From contig CAMCNE010000017.1 in the NCBI GenBank assembly GCA_945875935.1, positions 1 to 30,412 of the forward strand: a stretch of DNA of 30,412 bases, given 5' to 3'. Under the pieces are notes generated by a model. It was not told where the DNA came from. It made no database searches and was given only the letters and a program-made list of their open reading frames with translations. Of this stretch, positions 7,156 to 16,736 are shown piece by piece. A program made the translations under genes and the position numbers. Position 1 is the stretch's first letter, and each line of letters starts with the position of its first letter. This stretch comes from Bordetella parapertussis. Lineage in GTDB: Bacteria > Pseudomonadota > Gammaproteobacteria > Burkholderiales > Burkholderiaceae_C.

Positions 7156-7832
7156 ACAAGGCTCGCATGAACCGCTCCCCCTCACTTGTGCGCTTGAGCG
7201 CGACGCTTTTGATCGCGCTGGCTGCCTCGACCTCGCTCACCGCATGCTTCCCGCTGTTGCTGGGCAGCGCCGTGGTGGGCAGCAGCGTGGTCCTGATCGA
7301 CCGGCGCACGACGGGCTCGCAGATCGAGGACGAGGCCATCGAACTCAAGGCCGCCAACCGGCTGGGCGATGTCATGGGCAAGCGCGGCAACGTCAGCGTG
7401 ACCAGCTACAACCAGTTGGTGCTGATCGTGGGCGACGTGACCAGCGACGACGATCGCAAGCTGGTCGAGCAAACTGTTTCGCGCATCGACAAGGTGCGCT
7501 CCATCGTCAATGAACTCGCGGTGTTCAGCACCTTGCCAGCGTCCAGCTTTGGCAGCGAGACACTGCTGACCAGCCGGGTCAAGGCGGCTTTGGTGGACTC
7601 GAAGGATCCGCTGGCCAATGTGGTGAAGGTGGTCAGCCAGCGCGGCACCGTCTACCTCATGGGCCGCGTCACCGAGCGCGAGGCCACGCAGGCCGCTGAA
7701 GCCGCGCGCAGCGTCAGCGGCGTGCAAAAGGTGGTGAAGGTGTTCGAGATCCTCAGCGAGGCCGAACTCGCCGCGATGAAGACCATGCCCGCTTCGAGCG
7801 CCGACAACAAGCCCGCGGCGCCCGTGCGCTGA
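7152..7832 (+). CDS. BON-domain outer-membrane lipoprotein (DolP/YraP-like)
   Basis: A 226-residue lipoprotein. Residues 1-31 form a signal peptide (basic start, hydrophobic core) ending in a lipobox LTAC with the lipidated Cys at 32. Two BON domains follow, about 72-142 (with LVLIVGDVTSDDDRKLVEQTV) and 150-213 (with VKVVSQRGTVYLMGRVTEREA). The tail is Ala/Pro-rich. Architecture and position after the SIS gene match DolP (YraP) of E. coli, which supports outer-membrane integrity and envelope quality control; transfer of that role is inference. Ser33-equivalent position is Phe, so no Asp+2 inner-membrane retention signal is present, in line with outer-membrane sorting. ATGA overlap couples it to the isomerase gene. 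It converges on the dehydrogenase gene with 15 bases between. Confidence 0.88.
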   Translation: MNKARMNRSPSLVRLSATLLIALAASTSLTACFPLLLGSAVVGSSVVLIDRRTTGSQIEDEAIELKAANRLGDVMGKRGNVSVTSYNQLVLIVGDVTSDDDRKLVEQTVSRIDKVRSIVNELAVFSTLPASSFGSETLLTSRVKAALVDSKDPLANVVKVVSQRGTVYLMGRVTEREATQAAEAARSVSGVQKVVKVFEILSEAELAAMKTMPASSADNKPAAPVR

Positions 7833-7847
7833 GAGCCTTGGCGCGGC

Positions 7848-8741
7848 TCAGCGCAGCCGCGTGATCAGGCTCGAGGTGTCCCAGCGGCCGCCGCCGGCGA
7901 GCTGCACGTCGGCATAGAACTGGTCGACCAGCTCGGTTGCCGGCAGGCTCGATCCATTGCGACGGGCTTCTTGCTGCACCAGTCCAAGGTCCTTGCGCAT
8001 CCAGTCGACGGCGAAGCCGAAGTCGAACGCGCCATCGACCATGGTGCCGCCGCGCTGATCCATCTGCCAGCTTTGCGCCGCGCCCTGCCCGATCACGGCG
8101 AGCACCGCTTTCATGTCCAGCCCGGCGCGCTCGCCGAAAGCGATGGCTTCAGACAGCCCCTGCAGCAGCCCGGCGATGGCAATCTGGTTGACCATCTTCG
8201 CGAGCTGACCCGCACCGCTGCCGCCGAGCAGCGTCATCGCCTTGGCATAGGCCATGGCCACAGGCCGGGCGCGCTCGAAGGCCTCGGCATCGCCACCACA
8301 CATGACGGTGAGCGTGCCGTTGATCGCACCCAGATTGCCGCCGGACACCGGCGCATCGATGAAGTGCAGCCCGCGTGACGCCGCAGCAGCACCCAGCTCG
8401 CGCGCCAGCGCGGCCGACGCGGTGGTGTGATCAACGAAGACCGCATTCGGCGGCATGCTGGCAAAAGCGCCATGCGCGCCCACGGTGACTTCGCGCAGAT
8501 CGTCGTCATGGCCCACGCAGGCAAAAACGAAATGCGCATCTGCTGCCGCATCGCGCGCGGTGGGTGCCGCGCGGCCGCCGTGCTCGGCGACCCAGGCATC
8601 GGCTTTGCCTTGGCCGCGGTTGTGCACACAGACCTGATGGCCAGCGCGCGCCAGATGCGCGGCCATCGGCGCGCCCATGACGCCCAGACCGATGAAAGCC
8701 ACCCGTTGTGGAGGGATGGGGGCGTAGGCGCGCTGGCTCAT
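7848..8741 (-). CDS. NAD(P)-dependent beta-hydroxyacid dehydrogenase (3-hydroxyisobutyrate dehydrogenase family)
   Basis: A 297-residue member of the 3-hydroxyisobutyrate/tartronate-semialdehyde reductase family. The N-terminal Rossmann motif GLGVMGAPM is at 18-26. DAPVSGGNLGAINGTL (129-144) carries the substrate-binding SGG. GAGQLAKMVNQI gives the catalytic Lys near 182 with the Asn three residues on. The substrate cannot be decided from these motifs. An in-frame TTG upstream (8765) would overlap pilU; the ATG at 8741 is preferred and lies 20 bases after the pilU stop, so it is probably the last gene of the pilT-pilU transcript. That linkage has no obvious metabolic logic and may be only transcriptional. 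Confidence 0.88.
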   Translation of the reverse strand: MSQRAYAPIPPQRVAFIGLGVMGAPMAAHLARAGHQVCVHNRGQGKADAWVAEHGGRAAPTARDAAADAHFVFACVGHDDDLREVTVGAHGAFASMPPNAVFVDHTTASAALARELGAAAASRGLHFIDAPVSGGNLGAINGTLTVMCGGDAEAFERARPVAMAYAKAMTLLGGSGAGQLAKMVNQIAIAGLLQGLSEAIAFGERAGLDMKAVLAVIGQGAAQSWQMDQRGGTMVDGAFDFGFAVDWMRKDLGLVQQEARRNGSSLPATELVDQFYADVQLAGGGRWDTSSLITRLR

Positions 8742-8761
8742 GGATGCCGGGCCAGACGGTG

Positions 8762-9898
8762 TCAAACGATGGTCAGGTGTTCGGTGCCGGCTGCCAGGTC
8801 GGTGTTGCGCGCACGCTGGCTGTTGAGCTTGATCTGCAGCCGCAGGTCGTTGACCGAATCGGCATTGCGGATCGCGTCCTGGTAGGTGACGGTGTGGCTC
8901 TCGTACAGATCGAAAAGGCTCTGGTCGAAGGTCTGCATGCCCTGCTCGCGCGAGCGCTTCATGACTTCCTTGATCTCGGTCACCTCGCCCTTGAAGATCA
9001 GGTCGGAGATCAGCGGTGAATTGAGCATGAGCTCGACCGCTGCCGCACGGCCGGTGCCCTCTTGGCGGGGCAGCAACCGCTGCGACACCAGCGCCTTGAG
9101 GTTGAGCGACAGGTCCATCAGCAACTGCGAGCGGCGCTCTTCGGGGAAGAAGTTGATGATGCGATCAAGCGCCTGGTTGGCGCTGTTGGCGTGCAGCGTG
9201 GCCATGCACAGGTGGCCGGTTTCGGCGAACGACACCGCATGCTCCATCGTTTCGCGGTCGCGGATCTCGCCCATCAGGATCACGTCGGGCGCCTGGCGCA
9301 GCGTGTTCTTCAGCGCGATGCCCCAGTCGTCGGTGTCGATGCCCACCTCACGCTGAGTGACGATGCAGTTCTTGTGCGGGTGCACGAACTCCACCGGGTC
9401 TTCGATGGTGATGATGTGGCCGTAGGAGTTTTCGTTGCGGTGATTGACCATCGCCGCCAGCGAGGTGCTCTTGCCCGAGCCGGTGGCCCCCACGAAGATC
9501 ACCAGACCGCGCTTGGTCAGGGCCACTTCCTTGAGCACGGTGGGCAGGTTCAGCCCCTCGATGGTGGGCAGGTCTTTCGGAATGGTTCGCAGCACGATGC
9601 CCACGCTGCCTTGCTGAACAAAGGCATTGATGCGAAAGCGCCCGATGCCCTGCGGCGAGATCGCGAAGTTGCACTCCTTGGTGCGCTCGAACTCGCCGGC
9701 TTGCTTGTCGTTCATGACCGAGCGCGCCAGGGCCATGGTGTGCAGCGCCGACAGCGGCTGCGGCGACACCTTGGTCACCTTGCCGTCGACCTTGATCGCC
9801 GGCGGGAAATCGCACGTCAGGAACAGATCTGAGCCACCGCGCGACACCATCAGACGCAACAGGTCGTTGATGAATTTCGAGGCCTGTTCGCGTTCCAT
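8762..9898 (-). CDS. pilU: Type IV pilus retraction ATPase PilU
   Basis: A 378-residue hexameric secretion-type ATPase. Walker A GATGSGKST is at 137-145, the Asp box TIEDPVEF follows, Walker B VILMGEIRD is at about 206-214, and the His box FAETGHLCMATLH at about 225-236. The PilU character shows in FAETGHL with CMATLH, the SRGGSDLFLTCDFPP N-terminus and the extended C-terminus past the PilT-like core. PilU works with PilT at the inner-membrane base of the pilus to pull it in against load, for twitching and DNA uptake. An AAAGGA ribosome site (9906-9911) lies 7 bases before the ATG. It follows pilT by 51 bases, the usual pilTU operon. Confidence 0.96.
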   Translation of the reverse strand: MEREQASKFINDLLRLMVSRGGSDLFLTCDFPPAIKVDGKVTKVSPQPLSALHTMALARSVMNDKQAGEFERTKECNFAISPQGIGRFRINAFVQQGSVGIVLRTIPKDLPTIEGLNLPTVLKEVALTKRGLVIFVGATGSGKSTSLAAMVNHRNENSYGHIITIEDPVEFVHPHKNCIVTQREVGIDTDDWGIALKNTLRQAPDVILMGEIRDRETMEHAVSFAETGHLCMATLHANSANQALDRIINFFPEERRSQLLMDLSLNLKALVSQRLLPRQEGTGRAAAVELMLNSPLISDLIFKGEVTEIKEVMKRSREQGMQTFDQSLFDLYESHTVTYQDAIRNADSVNDLRLQIKLNSQRARNTDLAAGTEHLTIV

Positions 9899-9905
9899 GT
9901 CGGTT

Positions 9906-9911
9906 TCCTTT
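9906..9911 (-). promoter_or_regulatory. Strong ribosome binding site of pilU
   Basis: AAAGGA on the minus strand, 7 bases before the pilU ATG at 9898. It is one of the best Shine-Dalgarno matches in the window and supports that start. Confidence 0.6.
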
Positions 9912-9949
9912 GACTCTGCAGTCGCCCAGTCGCGCGTTCGATGCGAGGT

Positions 9950-10993
9950 TTAGCCGGGGAAGTTCTCGGGGAACTTGGCCTTGGCACGCGCTTCGGCTGG
10001 CGAGACCACATTGCGGCGCACCAGTTCCGCGAGGTTCTGGTCGAGCGTTTGCATGCCCATGTTGTTGCCGGTCTGGATGGCCGAATACATCTGCGCGATC
10101 TTGCTTTCGCGGATGAGGTTGCGGATGGCCGGCGTGCCCAGCATGATTTCGTGGGCCGCGATGCGGCCGCTGCCGTCCTTGGTCTTGCACAGCGTTTGCG
10201 AGATCACGCCGACCAGTGACTCCGACAGCATCGCGCGGACCATGTCCTTTTCGGCCGCCGGGAAGACGTCGACGATGCGGTCGATGGTCTTGGCTGCGCT
10301 CGAGGTGTGCAGCGTGCCGAACACCAGGTGGCCGGTCTCGGCAGCGGTCAGCGCCAGGCGGATGGTCTCCAAGTCACGCATTTCGCCGACCAGAATGGCG
10401 TCGGGGTCTTCGCGCAGCGCCGAGCGCAAGGCGTTCGAAAAGCTCAGCGTGTGCGGGCCGACCTCGCGCTGGTTGATCAGGCACTTTTTCGATTCGTGCA
10501 CGAACTCGATCGGGTCTTCCACGGTGAGCACGTGGCCATACTCGTTTTCATTGAGGTGATTGACCATCGCGGCCAGCGTGGTGGATTTGCCAGAGCCGGT
10601 CGGGCCGGTCACCAGCACCATGCCGCGCGGGCGAAGTGCCAGCTCGGCGAACACCTTGGGCGCGTTGAGCTGCTCGAGGCTGAGGATCTTCGACGGGATG
10701 GTGCGAAACACCGCGCCCGCACCGCGGTTGTGATTGAACGCATTCACCCGAAAGCGCGCCAACCCCTGAATTTCGAACGAGAAGTCGCACTCGAGCAGCT
10801 CTTCGTAGGCCTTGCGCTGCGAGTCGTTCATGATGTCGTAGACCATGGCCGTCACGTCTTTGTGCTCGAGCGGCTCGACGTTGATGCGGCGCACATCGCC
10901 GTGCACCCGGATCATCGGCGGCAGGCCGGCCGACAGGTGCAAGTCCGAGGCCTTGTTCTTGACCGAAAACGCCAGCAGTTGGGAGATGTCCAT
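9950..10993 (-). CDS. pilT: Type IV pilus retraction ATPase PilT
   Basis: A 347-residue PilT. It starts MDISQLLAFSVKNKASDLHLSAG, typical of the family. Walker A GPTGSGKST is at 130-138, the Asp box TVEDPIEFVH at about 157-166, Walker B ILVGEMRD at about 200-207, and the His box AAETGHLVFGTLHT at 217-230. The AIRNLIRE element near the C-terminus, needed for retraction in other PilT proteins, is present. It drives pilus disassembly and twitching. The frame stays open upstream of 10993, but that part lies in the gap toward yggS and the family N-terminus fits the ATG at 10993. First gene of a pilT-pilU-dehydrogenase run, divergent from yggS across 85 bases. Confidence 0.97.
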   Translation of the reverse strand: MDISQLLAFSVKNKASDLHLSAGLPPMIRVHGDVRRINVEPLEHKDVTAMVYDIMNDSQRKAYEELLECDFSFEIQGLARFRVNAFNHNRGAGAVFRTIPSKILSLEQLNAPKVFAELALRPRGMVLVTGPTGSGKSTTLAAMVNHLNENEYGHVLTVEDPIEFVHESKKCLINQREVGPHTLSFSNALRSALREDPDAILVGEMRDLETIRLALTAAETGHLVFGTLHTSSAAKTIDRIVDVFPAAEKDMVRAMLSESLVGVISQTLCKTKDGSGRIAAHEIMLGTPAIRNLIRESKIAQMYSAIQTGNNMGMQTLDQNLAELVRRNVVSPAEARAKAKFPENFPG

Positions 10994-11078
10994 GGGGGCT
11001 CGCTCTGGGTGCGGGGGCGATGTGGCTCGGCTGATCGGGTGCCCGGGGCCGCCTCGGTGGCGGATACTGCAGCCGATT

Positions 11079-11765
11079 ATGGCGACGATCGCAGACAACC
11101 TTCATCAAGTGCGACTGCGCATCGAGCGGGCCAGCGCCGATGCCGGCAGGCCTGCGCAAAGCGTCACGCTGCTGGCCGTGGGCAAGACCTTCCCGCCCGA
11201 TGCGCTGCGAGCGGCCTTCGATGCCGGCGCGCGCTGCTTTGGCGAAAACTACGTGGCCGAAGCGATCGACAAGATCAGCGTGCTCGCCGACTTGCGCGAG
11301 CGCATCGAGTGGCACCTGATCGGCCCGCTGCAAGCCAACAAGACCCGGGCCGTCGCTGAGCACTTCGACTGGGTGCATTCGGTGGATCGGTTGAAGATCG
11401 CGCAGCGCCTGAGCGAGCAGCGCCCCGCACAGCTGCCGCCGCTGCAGCTGTGCTTGCAAGTCAACATCAGCGGCGAGGCCAGCAAGTCGGGCCTGGCCAT
11501 CGACGAGGTGCCCGACGTCGCCCGCGCGGTGGCGGCGTTGCCGGGTGTGCGCCTGCGCGGTCTGATGGCCATTCCCGCACCGGCAGCAGACGTGGCCGCG
11601 CAGCGCGCACCGCATGCGCGGCTGCGCGAGCTGCTGATGCACTTGCAGCGCGAGGGGCTGGCGCTGGACACCTTGTCGATGGGCATGACCGCCGATCTCG
11701 AGGCTGCCATCGCCGAGGGCGCCACCATCGTGCGTGTGGGCACGGCGATCTTTGGTGCGCGCTGA
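11079..11765 (+). CDS. yggS: YggS/PLPBP family pyridoxal-phosphate homeostasis protein
   Basis: A 228-residue alanine-racemase-fold protein of the PLPBP (YggS) family. The PLP-binding Lys is K36 in LLAVGKTFP, the same number as in E. coli. CFGENYVAEA, WHLIGPLQANKTR (usually QSNK), LSMGMTADLEAAI and VRVGTAIFG complete the signature. These proteins have no known catalytic activity; they keep free pyridoxal phosphate and amino-acid pools balanced. It is divergent from pilT and followed by a small membrane protein gene and proC. The pilT-yggS-proC neighbourhood is widely conserved in proteobacteria. Confidence 0.95.
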   Translation: MATIADNLHQVRLRIERASADAGRPAQSVTLLAVGKTFPPDALRAAFDAGARCFGENYVAEAIDKISVLADLRERIEWHLIGPLQANKTRAVAEHFDWVHSVDRLKIAQRLSEQRPAQLPPLQLCLQVNISGEASKSGLAIDEVPDVARAVAALPGVRLRGLMAIPAPAADVAAQRAPHARLRELLMHLQREGLALDTLSMGMTADLEAAIAEGATIVRVGTAIFGAR

Positions 11766-11831
11766 AGGCCGTGTCGTCACCCATCCGTGCGACGATTCCT
11801 CACACCCAATCCACTGCTGCCACTCTTGACC

Positions 11832-12248
11832 ATGCCCAAGCTGATCGCCGCCCTCGTTTTCGTCGCCGTGCTCATCGCCGCCTATTTCGCGGTGGTGCTC
11901 AACTGGAACTACTCCACCGGCGAGCGCGCCGGCTGGCTGCAAAAGCTGTCCTACAAGGGCTTCGTGTGCAAGACCTGGGAGGGCGAACTCGCGCTGGTGT
12001 CCCTGCCGGGCAGCAGCGTCGAGAAGTTCTTGTTCACCGTGCGTGACGATGCGGTGGCCAACAAGTTGCAAGCGGCCATGGGCAAGCGGGTGAGCCTGCA
12101 CTACGAGGAAAAGGTCGGCCTGCCCACCAGCTGTTTTGGTGAAACGCGCTACTTCATCACCGGCGTGTCCGAAACCTCGTCAATCCCCCTCGGCCCGGGC
12201 GTGGTGGTGAACACGCCCTCCAGCGAGCCGGCCGCCTCCGCGCCATGA
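11832..12248 (+). CDS. Small membrane-anchored protein of unknown function, coupled to proC
   Basis: A 138-residue protein with one N-terminal hydrophobic segment (about residues 4-23, LIAALVFVAVLIAAYFAVVL) that is either a membrane anchor or an uncleaved signal. The soluble part begins NWNYSTGERAGWLQK and contains KGFVCKTWEGELALVSLPG, FTVRDDAVANKLQAAMGKRV, LHYEEKVGLPTSCFGETRYF and a Pro/Ser/Ala tail. Two cysteines (in FVCKT and TSCFG) could pair in the periplasm. I recall similar proteins in Burkholderiales, sometimes mislabelled 6-phosphogluconate dehydrogenase; there is no dinucleotide-binding motif here to support that name. Its stop overlaps the proC start by 4 bases (ATGA). Function is unknown; no role is proposed beyond an envelope location. 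Confidence 0.82.
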   Translation: MPKLIAALVFVAVLIAAYFAVVLNWNYSTGERAGWLQKLSYKGFVCKTWEGELALVSLPGSSVEKFLFTVRDDAVANKLQAAMGKRVSLHYEEKVGLPTSCFGETRYFITGVSETSSIPLGPGVVVNTPSSEPAASAP

Positions 12249-13069
12249 CGAGCGGCCCTGAGCCGACCGTCGCCTTCATCGGCGGCGGCAACATGGCCAG
12301 CGCGCTGATCGGCGGGCTGCTGCGCAGCGGCTGGTCGGCCGAGCGCATCCATGTGATCGAGCCGCTGGCCGAGCAGCGCGAGGCGCTGCGCACGCGCTTT
12401 GGCATCGCCGCGCAACCGGCGGCCGATGCGCGGCTGGCTGCGGCCGGCTGCGTGGTCTGGGCGGTCAAGCCCCAGTTGTTTCAAGCCGCCGCCGAGCCTT
12501 GTGCGGCTTGGGTGGGCGGCGCGCTGCACCTGAGCGTGATGGCCGGCATACGCAGCGATGCCATCGTCCGGGCCGTTCGATCCGAACGCGTGGTGCGCGC
12601 CATGCCCAACACGCCAGCGCTGATCGGCCAGGGCATGACCGGCTTGTTTGCGCGCGCCGCGGTGAGTGCTGCCGAGCGCGCCCGGATCGAGCAGCTGCTC
12701 GTGCCCACGGGCCAGCTGCTGTGGATTGATCACGAAGAGCAACTCGATGCCGTCACCGCGCTGTCGGGCTCGGGCCCGGCGTATGTCTTTTATTTGCTCG
12801 AAGCCTTGATCCAGGCTGGCATAGCGATGGGCCTGAGTGAAGCTGCGTCCCGCCAGCTGGCGATTGCCACCGTGGGCGGCGCCAACTCGCTGGCGCGCGA
12901 TTCGGTCGATGCACCCGAGCAGCTGCGCGCGCGCGTCACCTCCAAGGGCGGCACCACCTTTGCTGCGATCAGCTCGCTCGAGGCCGATGGCGTGAAGGCG
13001 TCTTTCGTGCGCGCGCTCAAGGCCGCGCAGCAGCGTGCCCGCGAGCTGGGCGACGAGTTCGGCGGCTGA
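12245..13069 (+). CDS. proC: Pyrroline-5-carboxylate reductase
   Basis: A 274-residue ProC, which reduces 1-pyrroline-5-carboxylate to proline with NAD(P)H, the last step of proline synthesis. The Rossmann motif FIGGGNMA is at 11-18. VVRAMPNTPALIGQGMTG, the substrate-site ALSGSGPAYVFYLLEAL and the VTSKGGTT loop with its downstream A-ISSLEADGVKASF are all typical. The start codon overlaps the previous gene's stop (ATGA), so translation is probably coupled to it. It converges on ubiA with 20 bases between. Length is standard. Confidence 0.96.
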   Translation: MTSGPEPTVAFIGGGNMASALIGGLLRSGWSAERIHVIEPLAEQREALRTRFGIAAQPAADARLAAAGCVVWAVKPQLFQAAAEPCAAWVGGALHLSVMAGIRSDAIVRAVRSERVVRAMPNTPALIGQGMTGLFARAAVSAAERARIEQLLVPTGQLLWIDHEEQLDAVTALSGSGPAYVFYLLEALIQAGIAMGLSEAASRQLAIATVGGANSLARDSVDAPEQLRARVTSKGGTTFAAISSLEADGVKASFVRALKAAQQRARELGDEFGG

Positions 13070-13089
13070 CGCTGCGCGCGTCGGTCCGG

Positions 13090-13980
13090 TCAGCCCAGCG
13101 AGCGCCAGAAGGCATCTGCCACGATCCCGGCAAACACCGTCAGCCCCAGCCAGTGGTTGAGCCGAAAGGCCTTGAAGCAGCCTTCGCGTGAGCGGTCCTT
13201 GATCAGCGTGTGGTGCCACGCCGCGAGGCCTGCGGCTACCGCGACGCCGGCAAAGTAGGCCGCGCCCAGACCCAGCTGCGCGCCCACCGCCGCCCACACG
13301 ATCAGGTAGGTGGCATAAAACGCCATCACCGCAGCCACATCGAAGCGACCCAGTGTGATGGCCGAGGTGCGCATGCCGATCTTCAGGTCGTCGTCGCGGT
13401 CGACCATGGCGTATTCGGTGTCGTAGGCCAGCACCCAGAACAAATTACCCGCCAGCAGCGCCCAGGCCAGCGCCGGCACCTCACCGCGCACCGCCGCAAA
13501 CGCCATCGGGATGCCAAAGCTGAACGCCACGCCCAGCACCGCCTGCGGCATCGAGAAAAAGCGCTTGGTGTACGGATAGAACACCGTCACCGCCAGCGCA
13601 CCAAAGCTCCAGGCGATGGTGATGCGGTTGGTGGTGAGCACCAGCGCAAAGGCCACCAGCACCAGGCCGGCGGCCAGCGCGAGTGCTTCGCGCACGCTCA
13701 CCGCGCCGCGCGTGATCGGCCGCTGGGCGGTGCGCTTGACGTGGCGGTCGAAGTCGCGGTCGGCCACGTCGTTGACGCAGCAGCCCGCGCTGCGCATGAG
13801 CACCGTGCCCAGCGTGAACACGATGAGCAGGTGCCAGCCCGGAAAGCCGCCGGCCGCCAGCCACAGCGCTGAGAGCGTCGGCCACAGCAGCAAGTAGCTG
13901 CCGGCCGGACGGTTCCAGCGGATCAGGTCAAGCCACAGTGCGAGCCGCGACGGCGCAGCAGGTGTCGACATCTCGGCCAT
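13090..13980 (-). CDS. ubiA: 4-hydroxybenzoate polyprenyltransferase
   Basis: A 296-residue integral membrane prenyltransferase with about eight to nine hydrophobic helices. It attaches the polyprenyl tail to 4-hydroxybenzoate in ubiquinone synthesis. The first Asp-rich motif NDVADRDFD is at 70-78 and the second, YAMVDRDDD, at about 190-198; both bind Mg2+-diphosphate. LDLIRWNRPAGSYLLLWPTL near the N-terminus is characteristic of UbiA. Of two close ATGs (13980 and 13971) the outer is favoured because GGAG lies 5 bases before it. It follows prfC by 19 bases on the same strand. No other ubi gene is in the window. Confidence 0.95.
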   Translation of the reverse strand: MAEMSTPAAPSRLALWLDLIRWNRPAGSYLLLWPTLSALWLAAGGFPGWHLLIVFTLGTVLMRSAGCCVNDVADRDFDRHVKRTAQRPITRGAVSVREALALAAGLVLVAFALVLTTNRITIAWSFGALAVTVFYPYTKRFFSMPQAVLGVAFSFGIPMAFAAVRGEVPALAWALLAGNLFWVLAYDTEYAMVDRDDDLKIGMRTSAITLGRFDVAAVMAFYATYLIVWAAVGAQLGLGAAYFAGVAVAAGLAAWHHTLIKDRSREGCFKAFRLNHWLGLTVFAGIVADAFWRSLG

Positions 13981-13999
13981 GCCCGCTCCACGCCGCGGA

Positions 14000-15643
<1,644 letters not shown>

Positions 15644-15712
15644 GGGGCGGCGCAGGCGCGATGAGGCCTGCGGCTCGTGAAAACGTTGATTATCGAGGGC
15701 TGCGGCAAGACC

Positions 15713-16633
15713 TCAGGTCAGCCGCTGCACCCCGTTCAGCGGACACGCGTAGATCGCATTGCGCAGTGCGGCGATGGCTTCGTAGCGGGTGAAGCTGCGC
15801 CGCCAGGCGAGCACGATGCGCCGGGTGGGCACCGGGTCGGCAAACGGGATGTAGGCGATGTGACGGTCGGGCTCGGCGGGCACGCCGAGCTGCGGTACCA
15901 CAGTCACGCCCATGCCCGCGGCCACCATGTACTTGATGGTCTCGAGCGACGAGCCCTCGAAGCTCTTGCGGATGCCATCGGCATTGCTCGAAAAGCCCGC
16001 GTACTCGGGGCACACCTCGAGCACATGGTCGCGAAAGCAGTGGCCGGTGCCCAGCAGCAGCAAGGTCTCGTTCTTCAGCTCCTCGGCGCTGATGCGCTTG
16101 CGGCGCGCCAGCGTGTGCTTCTTGGGCACGGCGATCTGGAACGGCTCGTCGTACAGCGCCGCAGTGGCCAGCCCGGCGTCCGGAAACGGCTCGGCCAGCA
16201 CCGCCACATCGATTTCGCCCGCGCGCAGCATCTCGAGCAGCTTGACGGTGAAGTTCTCCTGCAGGATCAGCGGCATCTGCGGCGCGCGGGCGATGGACAG
16301 CTGCACCAGATCGGGCAGCAGGTAGGGCGCGATGGTGTAGATCACGCCCAGGCGCAGCGGGCCGGACACGGGGTCGTTGCCGCGCCGGGCGATTTCCTTG
16401 AGATCGGCCACCTGCTCGAGCACCACCTGCGCCTGCCGCACGATTTCCAGGCCGAGCGCTGTGACCGTGACCTCGTTCGAGCCGCGCTCGAACAGCTTCA
16501 CGTCGAGCTCTTCTTCCAGCTTCTTGATCGCCACGCTGAGCGTGGGCTGCGACACGAAGCACGCTTCGGCCGCCTTGCCGAAGTGGCGTTCGCGCGCCAC
16601 GGCCACGAGGTATCTCAGCTCGGTCAAGGTCAT
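15713..16633 (-). CDS. oxyR: LysR-type peroxide-sensing regulator OxyR
   Basis: A 306-residue LysR-type regulator. The winged helix-turn-helix lies in the first ~60 residues (HFGKAAEACFVSQPTLSVAIKKLE). The sensor domain contains GTGHCFRDHVLEVC, with cysteines at 199 and 208. These are exactly the positions of the redox pair that forms a disulfide in E. coli OxyR on contact with hydrogen peroxide. It therefore should activate catalase, peroxiredoxin and iron-storage genes, none of which are in the window. It follows recG by 103 bases on the same strand, a linkage also known elsewhere though with the reverse order in Pseudomonas. The gap could hold its own promoter. Confidence 0.95.
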   Translation of the reverse strand: MTLTELRYLVAVARERHFGKAAEACFVSQPTLSVAIKKLEEELDVKLFERGSNEVTVTALGLEIVRQAQVVLEQVADLKEIARRGNDPVSGPLRLGVIYTIAPYLLPDLVQLSIARAPQMPLILQENFTVKLLEMLRAGEIDVAVLAEPFPDAGLATAALYDEPFQIAVPKKHTLARRKRISAEELKNETLLLLGTGHCFRDHVLEVCPEYAGFSSNADGIRKSFEGSSLETIKYMVAAGMGVTVVPQLGVPAEPDRHIAYIPFADPVPTRRIVLAWRRSFTRYEAIAALRNAIYACPLNGVQRLT

Positions 16634-16736
16634 GGTGTGGGGCGTGTGATCAAGGGGGCGGGTCGTTGGGGGTGACGCGTGCGCAATGTAGCGAAAGCCG
16701 CCCGCAGATGGTGCGCCCTTTGCCTCGGGTTTGCCC

